Shown in pieces: positions 24,442 to 32,119 of a DNA stretch of 46,204 bases. Source of the DNA: Bacillota bacterium (lineage in GTDB: Bacteria; Bacillota; Clostridia; Lachnospirales; Lachnospiraceae); NCBI GenBank assembly GCA_023441965.1, contig JAEZNB010000076.1:1-46204 (forward strand). Reading direction: 5' to 3'. A program made the position numbers and the translations under genes. The stretch's first letter is position 1. Every line of letters starts with the position of its first letter. A model generated the notes under the pieces. That model did no database searches, was not told the origin of the DNA, and saw only the letters and a list, made by a program, of their open reading frames with translations.

Positions 24442-26437
24442 GGCAAGTTCTGATTTATATTACTCGATATTTGAAAACAGCAGCAGCATGATGCTTTTGA
24501 TTGACCCGGATACAGGAGATATTCTGGATGCGAACAGGGCTGCAGTGGGTTTCTACGGGTATAACAAAGAGACTCTGACAGCCATGCGGATCCATGACAT
24601 CAATACCCTTAATCAGGAGAAGATCGAGAAAGAGATGAGCCTGGCGAAGGCAGAGAAGAGAAATTACTATGATTTTATCCATCAGCTGGCCTGCGGTGAA
24701 TGCAGGGAGGTTGAGGTTCAGATGGCACCGATTGATACCGAGAAGGGAACCTTTCTCTTATCCATCATCAACGATGCCGCTCATAAAAGCTATCAGAAGC
24801 TGATGTATGATACCCTGTTCTATTATTCCCCCTATGCCGTGGCCCTGTTGGATGAGGAGCAGAAGGTAATCAAGAGCAATGACAATTTCACCAGTCTCTT
24901 TCAATATGAGGCGGAGGAGTTGATCGGGCAAAGTCTCTCCCATATGGTTTCCTCGGCAGAGAACATCAATCAGATCGATCAGAATATCAAAATGATCTAT
25001 GAGGGTATGGTCGTTAAGCAGGAAGGGAAAAGAAGAAGGAAGGACGGAAGCCTGATTGATGTGGAGATCATGTGTTATCCGGTCATCCATCACAATTCTA
25101 TTCTGGGTGCCTATATCATCTATATTGACATATCAAAAAAGATACATATGCTACAGAGGGATTCCCTGACCGGCTTATACAACCGGAGCTCCTGTATCAG
25201 CAAGATGAATCAGCTGATGGGACAGAGTACGGCAGACAAGGGGAATTTTGCTGTCCTGTATATCGGGATCGGAGGGTTGGAGGATATCAATCACTCTCTG
25301 GGGCACCATTATGGAGAAGAGCTCCTGGTTGAACTGAGTACCCGTCTGTTGGATCAGATGGATACGGAGGACCAGCTCTTCAGATTCAGCGATGACACCT
25401 TTATCATCCTCTATGAAGGGTATCAGGACAGGGAGCAATTGGACAGGCTGACGGAGACGCTCTTATACAAGATTCGCAGTCCATATACGATAGAACAGTC
25501 CATTCTGTATATCACCGCCAGTATCGGAATCTGCTTTTACCCTAAGCACGGACAAAATGCGGAGCTTCTGATACAGCATGCCGATATGGCCATGAACAAG
25601 GCGAGGAGACAGCTGGAAGAAAACATCTGCTATTACTCGGAGGATATGTCCCGGGAATTTGAGCGCAGGTTCACCATAGCAAACTATCTGGCAAGAGCAA
25701 TTATGAATCAGGAATTCTACCTCTGCTACCAGCCGATCTATAGCTTGGATTGTCAGGATACCCTGGTAAGTGCTGAGGCCCTGCTCCGGTGGAAGAGTCC
25801 GGTCCTTGGAAATGTCACCCCGGATGAGTTTATCGGTCTGGCAGAGAGAACCGGTCATATCTTAAGTATCGGCGATTGGGTACTGGAGAATGTATGCAAA
25901 AATCTATGGCTATGGAGGCAGAAAGCCTACAGCCTGGTTCCGATTTCCATAAATATTTCTGTCAAGCAGCTGGAGCAGAGAGATTTTTACCATAAAGTCC
26001 TCATGATGCTGAAGAGATATCAGCTGGAGCCCACCCATATAGAGCTTGAAATTACAGAGAGCGTATCCTCCGGAGAGGTGGGTACGATTGTGAACAACTT
26101 AAGAGAGCTGAAGAAAGCCGGTATTAAGATATCCATGGATGACTTCGGTAAGGGCTTTTCCTCTCTGGGTCAGATCGAGCGCTATGAGCTGGATAAATTA
26201 AAGATTGACAAAGATTTCATCAAAGACATCGTCTGGACGATCAGAAAGCAAAATCTGGTCAGATCCATTATCGCCATGGCAAAGGGAATGGATTTAATCG
26301 TCGTTGCCGAGGGAATAGAGACTCCGGAGCAGTTGAATTATCTGAAGGATAGTGGCTGCCCCATGGGACAGGGCTATCTGCTGAGCAGACCCCTGCTTCA
26401 GGCAGATTTTGAGGAGAAGCTATTCCACAAAACTTAA
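24431..26437 (+). CDS. PAS-PAS-GGDEF-EAL protein, probable c-di-GMP phosphodiesterase
   Basis: The 668-residue cytoplasmic protein has two PAS domains (about 8-115 and 120-235), a GGDEF domain and an EAL domain. The GGDEF signature is degenerate (RFSDDTF near residue 320), so cyclase activity is not expected. The EAL site looks complete: EALLRW (about 448), EITES, DDFGKG (about 569), the lysine in LKIDKDF and VAEGIET. It should therefore degrade c-di-GMP, with the GGDEF-like domain perhaps as a GTP-sensing module. It overlaps the TetR gene and is followed by a clear hairpin terminator. Confidence 0.92.
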   Translation: MESKASSDLYYSIFENSSSMMLLIDPDTGDILDANRAAVGFYGYNKETLTAMRIHDINTLNQEKIEKEMSLAKAEKRNYYDFIHQLACGECREVEVQMAPIDTEKGTFLLSIINDAAHKSYQKLMYDTLFYYSPYAVALLDEEQKVIKSNDNFTSLFQYEAEELIGQSLSHMVSSAENINQIDQNIKMIYEGMVVKQEGKRRRKDGSLIDVEIMCYPVIHHNSILGAYIIYIDISKKIHMLQRDSLTGLYNRSSCISKMNQLMGQSTADKGNFAVLYIGIGGLEDINHSLGHHYGEELLVELSTRLLDQMDTEDQLFRFSDDTFIILYEGYQDREQLDRLTETLLYKIRSPYTIEQSILYITASIGICFYPKHGQNAELLIQHADMAMNKARRQLEENICYYSEDMSREFERRFTIANYLARAIMNQEFYLCYQPIYSLDCQDTLVSAEALLRWKSPVLGNVTPDEFIGLAERTGHILSIGDWVLENVCKNLWLWRQKAYSLVPISINISVKQLEQRDFYHKVLMMLKRYQLEPTHIELEITESVSSGEVGTIVNNLRELKKAGIKISMDDFGKGFSSLGQIERYELDKLKIDKDFIKDIVWTIRKQNLVRSIIAMAKGMDLIVVAEGIETPEQLNYLKDSGCPMGQGYLLSRPLLQADFEEKLFHKT

Positions 26438-26475
26438 GATGCATATTAGTCCCCCATCTGGTTAACCCCCTATAA

Positions 26476-26503
26476 GGCCCTCCGGCTCATCCGGAGGGCC
26501 TTT
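26476..26503 (+). terminator. Intrinsic terminator after the GGDEF-EAL gene
   Basis: GGCCCTCCGG (26476-26485) and CCGGAGGGCC (26491-26500) form a perfect 10-bp stem with a 5-base loop, followed by TTT. Confidence 0.8.
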
Positions 26504-26567
26504 CCCCGCTCGAAAAATCTTTTCACAAGAAGAGAAATATTCAAAGTACTACACCTGATTTCCCCTG

Positions 26568-26575
26568 CATACAAT
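26568..26575 (+). promoter_or_regulatory. Sigma-E-like -10 box of spoIIID
   Basis: CATACAAT matches the -10 consensus of the sporulation factor sigma-E, which transcribes spoIIID in Bacillus. A clear -35 element at the usual distance is not seen, so the call rests on the -10 box and gene identity. Confidence 0.5.
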
Positions 26576-26592
26576 GTAACAACAACGATAAT

Positions 26593-26639
26593 AAGGGGGA
26601 ATGCGTTCCGTCCTTGTGATGCGGAACGCAGACACTATG
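26593..26639 (+). promoter_or_regulatory. spoIIID ribosome-binding site bridged by a hairpin
   Basis: AAGGGGG (26593-26599) is the only strong Shine-Dalgarno sequence. The expected start ATG is at 26637, 37 bases away. Between them TGCGTTCCG (26602-26610) and CGGAACGCA (26622-26630) form a perfect 9-bp stem with an 11-base loop. With the hairpin folded, eight bases separate the Shine-Dalgarno from ATG, an ideal distance. The alternative ATG at 26601 is only one base from it. Confidence 0.6.
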
Positions 26640-26906
26640 AAAGGCTATATAGAGGAACGGGCGGTTGAGATCGCTAATTATATCATCGATAATAATGCGA
26701 CTGTGAGGCAGACCGCCAAGCAGTTCGGCATATCGAAATCAACCGTACATAAAGACGTTACGGAACGTCTTGCACAGATCAACCCCTCCCTCGCTAACAG
26801 AGCAAGGGTAGTCTTGGACCTCAACAAGTCGGAACGCCATATCAGAGGTGGAATGGCAACAAAGGAAAAGTATCTCCACAAGACGAGATACAATAGTGCT
26901 TATTAA
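26637..26906 (+). CDS. spoIIID: Stage III sporulation transcriptional regulator SpoIIID
   Basis: From ATG 26637 the protein has 89 residues and begins MKGYIEERAVEIANYIIDNN, matching SpoIIID from the first residue. The helix-turn-helix is ATVRQTAKQFGISKSTVHKD, followed by ERLAQINPSLANRARVVLD and RHIRGGMATKEKY. It is a mother-cell DNA-binding protein that activates and represses sigma-E-dependent genes and so marks the organism as an endospore former. An ATG at 26601 would add 12 residues with no counterpart in the family. A hairpin lies between the ribosome-binding site and this start. Confidence 0.95.
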   Translation: MKGYIEERAVEIANYIIDNNATVRQTAKQFGISKSTVHKDVTERLAQINPSLANRARVVLDLNKSERHIRGGMATKEKYLHKTRYNSAY

Positions 26907-26924
26907 AGTGAAAATGCCTGCAAA

Positions 26925-26968
26925 AAAAGAGATTGTTCCATACGGCTAAGCATGGGATAATCTCTTTT
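26925..26968. terminator. Bidirectional terminator between spoIIID and the PqqD-like gene
   Basis: A 17-bp stem (26925-26941 with 26952-26968, two G-T pairs) and a 10-base loop have A-rich and T-rich flanks, TTTT on one side and a run of seven As on the other. It can therefore terminate transcription from both converging genes. Confidence 0.85.
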
Positions 26969-26989
26969 GCCTATCGCAGAAAGGCCTGT

Positions 26990-27262
26990 CTAGTCCACGG
27001 TAATAAAGCCGTGGTTTGCCAGCTGAGTCAGAAAGGACAGGGTACTTTCCCTACAGAGTTCCTCAGTTACATCATAGGTACGCATCAGACGTTGCAAAAT
27101 ATCAGAAATAGAAACCGGGCTTTGGATATAATCCCAGATTTCATTCGCCGCACCCTTCAGTAAGAAATATTTGCCCGAGGAAAAATCAATCATTACCTTC
27201 TCCCCATCCAGTTCTGTTACCTCCAGGTTCTTAATCAGTTTCACCTTACAGCTCTCGTTCAT
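26990..27262 (-). CDS. PqqD-family protein (RiPP-recognition-element fold)
   Basis: The 90-residue protein matches the PqqD/RRE pattern: beta-strands around EKVMIDFSSGKYFLLKGAAN, then EIWDYIQSPVSISDILQRLM and a C-terminal helical part LTQLANHGFITV. PqqD proteins bind peptide substrates of RiPP enzymes, but stand-alone members also occur in polysaccharide clusters. It is 46 bases after the histidine kinase on the same strand, with its own TGGAGG site, and probably co-transcribed with the two-component genes. No radical SAM enzyme or obvious precursor peptide was seen in the window, so its partner is unknown. Confidence 0.82.
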   Translation of the reverse strand: MNESCKVKLIKNLEVTELDGEKVMIDFSSGKYFLLKGAANEIWDYIQSPVSISDILQRLMRTYDVTEELCRESTLSFLTQLANHGFITVD

Positions 27263-27308
27263 ATATAACCTCCATCTATTCTCAATATAATTTTACTGCT
27301 TAAAGAAG

Positions 27309-28127
27309 CTAGCCGGTGTATAGGGGTAAGCTTAGGTAGAAGGTACTGCCCTTACCCGGCTTGCTTTCACAACAGACATGACCCTGATGCATCTTCATAA
27401 TCGTGGATACAATGGATAACCCAAGCCCGCAGCCCTTTAGGTGCTCCGGTGTTCGGGAATCGGAAACCATATAGGTTCGCTCAAAGATCAGAGGCAGATA
27501 CTTCCGGTCAATACCGATGCCGGTATCCTTCACGGAAATCAGGAGCTCCTCCTTAAGGATTCCTACTGTCAGAATGATTTCATCATTTGGCGAGGAGTAC
27601 TTCAGGGCATTGGTAAACAGATTGTCCAAAACCCGCTCGAACATCTCCTTATCCAACAGAACATAATAAGGAAAAGGCTCCGGAAGCCTGAGGGACAGCC
27701 TGCGTTTGGAGTACCTGATGTCTGACTTGCAGGAATGGAAGAAGTCCCGCAGGTAAGGACCGATCTGAACAGGCTTTAGGCGGATGCTTGCCTCAGGGGC
27801 TTCTAATTTCGTATAAAGCAGCATTTCATTCAGCAGATAATCCAGAGAGAGCAGCCGGTGATACATCTGCTGCAGGGTTCTATGTACTTCCTCTTCGTCA
27901 AGATCTTCAAAGGTCAACAGATACTCGACATAACCCCGTAAGGAGCTGATGGGCGATCTTAAGTCATGGGAGAGGTTTGCCAGAAGCTCTGACCTTTTCT
28001 TCTCACTTTCCAACAGCCGCTTATTCGTATCCATAAGCTTCAGATTCGCCTGATGAAGAGCTATGGTTAAGTCCTCTACGGATAATTCAGGCTTCGCAAA
28101 TTCTGTTCTTCTCCTATCCTCCCTCAT
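27309..28127 (-). CDS. Soluble sensor histidine kinase
   Basis: From ATG 28127 the protein has 272 residues with no membrane segment. A short N-terminal coiled coil (residues 17-48) leads to the HisKA domain with the histidine in NLSHDLRSP (H54). The HATPase domain has NALKYSS, DTGIGI and GCGLGLSI motifs. The start overlaps the stop of the response regulator gene as ATGA, so the two are translationally coupled; a longer frame up to 28172 is not needed. It lacks an evident sensor domain, so input must come from a partner protein or the coiled coil. Confidence 0.9.
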   Translation of the reverse strand: MREDRRRTEFAKPELSVEDLTIALHQANLKLMDTNKRLLESEKKRSELLANLSHDLRSPISSLRGYVEYLLTFEDLDEEEVHRTLQQMYHRLLSLDYLLNEMLLYTKLEAPEASIRLKPVQIGPYLRDFFHSCKSDIRYSKRRLSLRLPEPFPYYVLLDKEMFERVLDNLFTNALKYSSPNDEIILTVGILKEELLISVKDTGIGIDRKYLPLIFERTYMVSDSRTPEHLKGCGLGLSIVSTIMKMHQGHVCCESKPGKGSTFYLSLPLYTG

Positions 28128-28804
28128 ACCGGCATCCCCTGCTTCGCATGAAAGGTATAGCCCTTGGACCATACCGTTTCGATTACATCGGTAAGTTCCT
28201 GATAAGCTTCCAGCTTCTTACGCAGCCTGCTGGCAATCACATTTATGGTTTTCCGATCGCTGTCCGATGCAGAATTCCAAAAATGCCTGCTGATGTCTTC
28301 GAAAGAAACCACCTGGTTCGTATGGGTAAGCAGGAGCAGCAGGAGATCATATTCCCGGTTACTTAGTAATATCTCCTCCTCTAGGTAATAAGCCTTATGG
28401 CGGGTGAGGTTCAGGGACAGGGGCGGGTGGTATATGATATTCTCCCTGCACCGTCTAAGCTGGACCTGGATTCTGGCAGCCAGCTCCCGAAATCCATAAG
28501 GCTTAATCAGATAGTCATCCCCACCGAGCTTCAGACCCTGTACCTTATCATCTTCTCTTGTCCGGCCGCTTAGGAAGATGATCGGTGCGGCTGTGACACA
28601 GCGGATTCGCTTACAAAGCGCAAAGCCGTTTATTCCCGGCATCATGACATCCAGTATGATGCAATCGGGACGGAAGCTCTCAATCAGCTTCAGGGCCTCT
28701 TCCGGCCGGGATGCGGTCTTCACTGTATAACCCTCTCTGGTAAAGTATCTGAAATTGATATCCAGAAGATCTGCATCATCATCAATGAAAAGAATATTTG
28801 ACAT
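28124..28804 (-). CDS. OmpR/PhoB-family response regulator
   Basis: The 226-residue protein has a receiver domain (acidic pocket DDD at 8-10, acceptor aspartate D52 in CIILDVMMPG, lysine in YLIKPYG) and a C-terminal winged helix (TRHKAYYLEEEILLSNREYD, SRLRKKLEAY). AAGGAG precedes ATG 28804. It heads a minus-strand operon with the histidine kinase and PqqD-like gene and diverges from the exopolysaccharide cluster, so it may control that cluster from the 170-base gap. This is an inference from position. Confidence 0.92.
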   Translation of the reverse strand: MSNILFIDDDADLLDINFRYFTREGYTVKTASRPEEALKLIESFRPDCIILDVMMPGINGFALCKRIRCVTAAPIIFLSGRTREDDKVQGLKLGGDDYLIKPYGFRELAARIQVQLRRCRENIIYHPPLSLNLTRHKAYYLEEEILLSNREYDLLLLLLTHTNQVVSFEDISRHFWNSASDSDRKTINVIASRLRKKLEAYQELTDVIETVWSKGYTFHAKQGMPV

Positions 28805-28913
28805 TGAGATTGCTCCTTGCTATAATGTAAAAAAATGGAAATAAATCATTACTGCACTTGAGAAAAGTAAATTAATAGGGAAGAAACAAGCTACAACCTA
28901 TATTATACAATAA

Positions 28914-28941
28914 TTGGAAAATATTTCAATAAGAATATTAT
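28914..28941 (+). promoter_or_regulatory. Candidate promoter of the exopolysaccharide cluster
   Basis: TTGGAA (28914-28919) and TATTAT (28936-28941) have a 16-base spacer, 36 bases before ATG 28978. The divergent gap also serves the response regulator. No clear direct repeats for regulator binding were found by eye. Confidence 0.45.
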
Positions 28942-28977
28942 GAATTCTATGATAAAGAACAAGAGAGGTAGCATCCT

Positions 28978-29919
28978 ATGATTTTCATTGTGCTGGGCAC
29001 GCAAAAGTTCCAATTGAACAGATTGCTCAAGGAGGTGGATGAGCTGATTGAGGAGCGGGCAATTACTGAGGAGGTGCTTGCCCAGATAGGAAATTCTGAC
29101 TATATCCCAAGGCATTATACATATTTTCGTTTTATTGACAAGAAGCAGTTCGACGATTACATACAAGCAGCCTCCCTGGTCATTACCCATAGCGGGGTAG
29201 GTTCCATTATCTCTGCCTTAAAGGCGGGCAAGCCTACAGTGATTTATCCGAGGCTGCGCAAGTATCATGAGCATGTCGATGATCACCAGCTTGATATCGC
29301 CAAGGCCTTTGAGAAGAGGAATTACGTCCTCTGCCGTCATGAACAGGACACCCTGTTAAGGGTGATGGAACGGAGCAGACGGTATCCCTTCGAAGCATAT
29401 GTTTCGAATACCGGTTATATGACAGACCTGATCAGAGGATATCTGGAAGAAAGATCGGTCTGTGGGAAAGTATGTCTCACCGCTTCCTCGGGAGGGCATC
29501 TGGAGGAGCTTTCGAGGCTTGGCAGGCTGAGGGACCGGCCCGATACGTTCCTGGTAACGGAGAAGGGTGACTTCGGAGAACACAGCTTCTGCAGTCGGGT
29601 CTACTATTTGAGCCAGATCAATCGGAAGGAGCTCTGCTTCCTGCCGAAGCTGGTAAAGACCTTTGTTCAGTCCTTTGTTATTTTACGAAAGGAAAAACCG
29701 GCCTGTATCGTATCGACCGGGGCGCTTGCGACCTTTCCGATCTGCCTTCTGGGTAAGCTGATGGGAAAGCGGATCATCTATATCGAATCCTTTGCGAGAG
29801 TGGATAGCGCTTCTCTCACCGGGAAGCTGATGTACCGCTTTGCCGATCTGTTCATCGTTCAGTGGAAGGCTCTGTTGGAGCTATATCCGAAGGCTGTGTA
29901 CGGAGGAAGTATTTTTTAG
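28978..29919 (+). CDS. Fused Alg13-Alg14-type glycosyltransferase (PssE-PssD fusion)
   Basis: The 313-residue protein joins two halves normally encoded separately. Residues 1-155 resemble Alg13/PssE/Cps14G (MIFIVLGTQKFQLNRLLKEV at the start, THSGVGSIISALKAGKP as the nucleotide-sugar loop). Residues about 162-313 resemble Alg14/PssD/Cps14F (VCLTASSGGHLEELSRL, TGALATFPICLLGKLMGKR). Such pairs add the second sugar to a lipid-linked primer at the membrane, the Alg14 part being the membrane anchor. It is the first gene of the exopolysaccharide cluster. The reading frame is continuous across the join. Confidence 0.85.
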   Translation: MIFIVLGTQKFQLNRLLKEVDELIEERAITEEVLAQIGNSDYIPRHYTYFRFIDKKQFDDYIQAASLVITHSGVGSIISALKAGKPTVIYPRLRKYHEHVDDHQLDIAKAFEKRNYVLCRHEQDTLLRVMERSRRYPFEAYVSNTGYMTDLIRGYLEERSVCGKVCLTASSGGHLEELSRLGRLRDRPDTFLVTEKGDFGEHSFCSRVYYLSQINRKELCFLPKLVKTFVQSFVILRKEKPACIVSTGALATFPICLLGKLMGKRIIYIESFARVDSASLTGKLMYRFADLFIVQWKALLELYPKAVYGGSIF

Positions 29920-30045
29920 TTAGGTCAGGAATATAACTTATGTGGAGCTTGTATCCGGATAGACTGGCAGCTGCCCCGGGAGAGGAAAGCTGTTTGCCTG
30001 TATCGGAAGAAAGGTCCGGAATTTACCTTTGAGAGGAGTCAGGGA

Positions 30046-31425
30046 ATGCTAGAAACAATCATATCAAATTTTCATTTGGAAAAGATCCTTTGGATCATGA
30101 AGTCAAAGCTAAAGTACATTCTGTTGGCAACCATTCTTTTTGCCTTAGGGGCAGGCTACTATGCGGATTATACCCGGACCTCCACCTATGTGGCCCAGAT
30201 ATCCTTCTATGTCTACAGCAATCCGGAATATATTACGGATCCTACCGTGAATATCAACAGCTCGGATTTTACGCAGGCGACAAGGCTTGTGGCTTCCTAC
30301 ATGCAGATTATACGCAGTAGGACCTTTTTAAGCAAGGTGGTGGAAGAAACCGGTCTGCCCTACAGTACAGAATATATAAGAGCCATCATCAGCTCAACAC
30401 CGATCGAAAACACAGCGACCTTCTATATCAACGTGGCAGATCGCGTGCCCCAGAATGCGATGAAGATTGCCAATGCGATCGGATATCTTGCCCCCAACGA
30501 GATCACCAGAATCGTAAAATCAGGAGGTATTGAAGTCATAGATAAGGCAGAACTGCCGACCTATCCCTATCAGTCAACCAATGTAGTAAAAACAGCAGTC
30601 ATCGGAGGAATGGGCGGCTTTATCCTATCCACCTTGCTCTTCCTATACCGGGGCCTGATGGATACTACGATCAGAAAGAAATTTGAAATCAGTAATATCT
30701 TCACGATCCCCATCCTGGGAGATGTACCGCTGCTGCTGTCACGGAGCAGAAAAAGACCGGTGAAGAAGATCCTCCTGCAGGATAGCCCCTTTGTATATAA
30801 GGAAGCCTATAACAGCATCCGGGCGAACCTGCGTTTTACCGGACGGGGGGAGAAATGTCCGGTATATGCGATCACCAGTGTGGATGCGTCGGAGGGGAAA
30901 ACCTTGAATACGATTAATTTGGCTGTTGCCTTTTCCCAGATCGGAAAGAAGGTACTGGTGATTGATGCGGATATGAGAAAGAGCTGCATGAGCGCTATCC
31001 TGGATATTGAACCGATAGATGGTCTAAGCGAATATCTGGCAGGCCTGGTTGATACCCCATATATCACGGAATACCAGACCAATCTGTCCATTCTTACCTG
31101 TGGGGAATTTCCGCCCAATCCCGCGGAGCTCTTGTCCGGAAACAAGTGGCACTCCTTTCTGGAGCTATGCAAGAAGGAGTTTGACATGATCTTCATCGAT
31201 CTGCCTCCGGCCGGCATCGTAGCGGATGCGCTGCTTTTGGTAAATGAGGTGACAGCCTACATACTGATCATCAGGGAGAAAATCACAAAGTTTGATCGGG
31301 AGCAGATGGTGGTTCGGAAGCTGGAAGCCTTAGGAGCGAATATTTGCGGCTTTATCTATAATGGCATATCTGTCAAAGGACAGGATTATGAGTATAAATA
31401 TTATGGAAAAGAGTATAGTAATTGA
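30046..31425 (+). CDS. CpsC-CpsD fusion: chain-length regulator and BY-kinase
   Basis: The 459-residue protein has a Wzz/CpsC part with two membrane helices (about 23-43 and 185-205) and a cytoplasmic bacterial tyrosine kinase. The Walker A region is SVDASEGKTLNT (about 278-290), with AS where most kinases have PG. Walker A' is VLVIDADMRK and Walker B MIFIDLPP. The tail carries five tyrosines in YEYKYYGKEY, the autophosphorylation cluster. In Firmicutes adaptor and kinase are usually separate proteins; here they are fused as in proteobacterial Wzc. It controls polymerisation and export with the phosphatase encoded next. Confidence 0.9.
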   Translation: MLETIISNFHLEKILWIMKSKLKYILLATILFALGAGYYADYTRTSTYVAQISFYVYSNPEYITDPTVNINSSDFTQATRLVASYMQIIRSRTFLSKVVEETGLPYSTEYIRAIISSTPIENTATFYINVADRVPQNAMKIANAIGYLAPNEITRIVKSGGIEVIDKAELPTYPYQSTNVVKTAVIGGMGGFILSTLLFLYRGLMDTTIRKKFEISNIFTIPILGDVPLLLSRSRKRPVKKILLQDSPFVYKEAYNSIRANLRFTGRGEKCPVYAITSVDASEGKTLNTINLAVAFSQIGKKVLVIDADMRKSCMSAILDIEPIDGLSEYLAGLVDTPYITEYQTNLSILTCGEFPPNPAELLSGNKWHSFLELCKKEFDMIFIDLPPAGIVADALLLVNEVTAYILIIREKITKFDREQMVVRKLEALGANICGFIYNGISVKGQDYEYKYYGKEYSN

Positions 31426-32089
31426 CTTTCATGCCCATATCCTTCCGGATATGGATCATGGCTGTACTGATACGGAGATGTCCTTAAAGCAGCTGAAGAT
31501 GGCTGCTGAAGCGGGAATTGACATCATAATTGCCAGCTCCCATTTTTATCCCCATATGGAGAATGTGGAGAGCTTTCTGGGCAGAAGAAAAGAGGCCTTT
31601 GGCAGCTTAGAGGCAGCTGGGATCAGGGAAAAGCCGCTGATTAAGCTGGGAGCCGAGGTATTGGCCTGTAAAAATATCGATCAGATGGAAGGTCTTGAAA
31701 GGCTGTGTATTGAGAACAGCAGAGTGCTGCTGCTTGAGATGCCCTTTACGAAGCAATGGGATTCAAAGCTGCTTGCCACTGTTCTAAGGCTTCGGGAGGA
31801 AAAAGGGCTGGAGGTAATCCTAGCTCATGGAGAACGTTATCCTGCAGCAGAGCTTCAGAAGCTGCTGGAGAAGGGCTTTATGCTTCAACTGAACGTAGCC
31901 TCCTTAGCCGGTCTCTTACCGTCTGCCTCTGTAAGAAGATATATGAGGGAGCACCGGGTAGCTGCCTTTGGCAGTGATATCCATGGGTTGCATGACTATT
32001 ATAAGGATTTTGGCAGAGCGATGAAGAAATGGGGCGTAGAGGCAGAGCAGGTAATGGAGCATACCGGCAGACTGATTGGGGTACTATGA
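31388..32089 (+). CDS. CpsB/YwqE-type tyrosine phosphatase (PHP fold)
   Basis: From ATG 31388 the protein has 233 residues and starts MSINIMEKSIVIDFHAHILP. Metal-binding residues are DFHAHILPDMDHG, a histidine at ASSHFYPH, ILAHGERY and GSDIHG, the PHP pattern. The usual DDG is DHG here. It should dephosphorylate the tyrosine cluster of the kinase encoded immediately upstream. The gene overlaps the kinase gene by 38 bases. ATG 31403 is an alternative start; AAGG lies eight bases before 31388. Confidence 0.88.
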   Translation: MSINIMEKSIVIDFHAHILPDMDHGCTDTEMSLKQLKMAAEAGIDIIIASSHFYPHMENVESFLGRRKEAFGSLEAAGIREKPLIKLGAEVLACKNIDQMEGLERLCIENSRVLLLEMPFTKQWDSKLLATVLRLREEKGLEVILAHGERYPAAELQKLLEKGFMLQLNVASLAGLLPSASVRRYMREHRVAAFGSDIHGLHDYYKDFGRAMKKWGVEAEQVMEHTGRLIGVL

Positions 32090-32119
32090 GAAGTACATTA
32101 GAGAACGAGGAGAGGATTC

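Noticed and set aside
24431..26437. Diguanylate cyclase activity of the GGDEF-EAL protein
   Set aside because: The GGDEF signature is replaced by SDDTF, which should abolish catalysis; only the EAL motifs are complete.
26601..26636. N-terminal extension of SpoIIID starting at ATG 26601
   Set aside because: The ATG is one base from the Shine-Dalgarno sequence, the added residues have no match in SpoIIID proteins, and they encode the arms of a perfect hairpin.
26990..27262. RiPP biosynthesis cluster around the PqqD-like gene
   Set aside because: No radical SAM enzyme, cyclase, peptidase or plausible precursor peptide was found nearby, so only the solitary PqqD-like fold is claimed.
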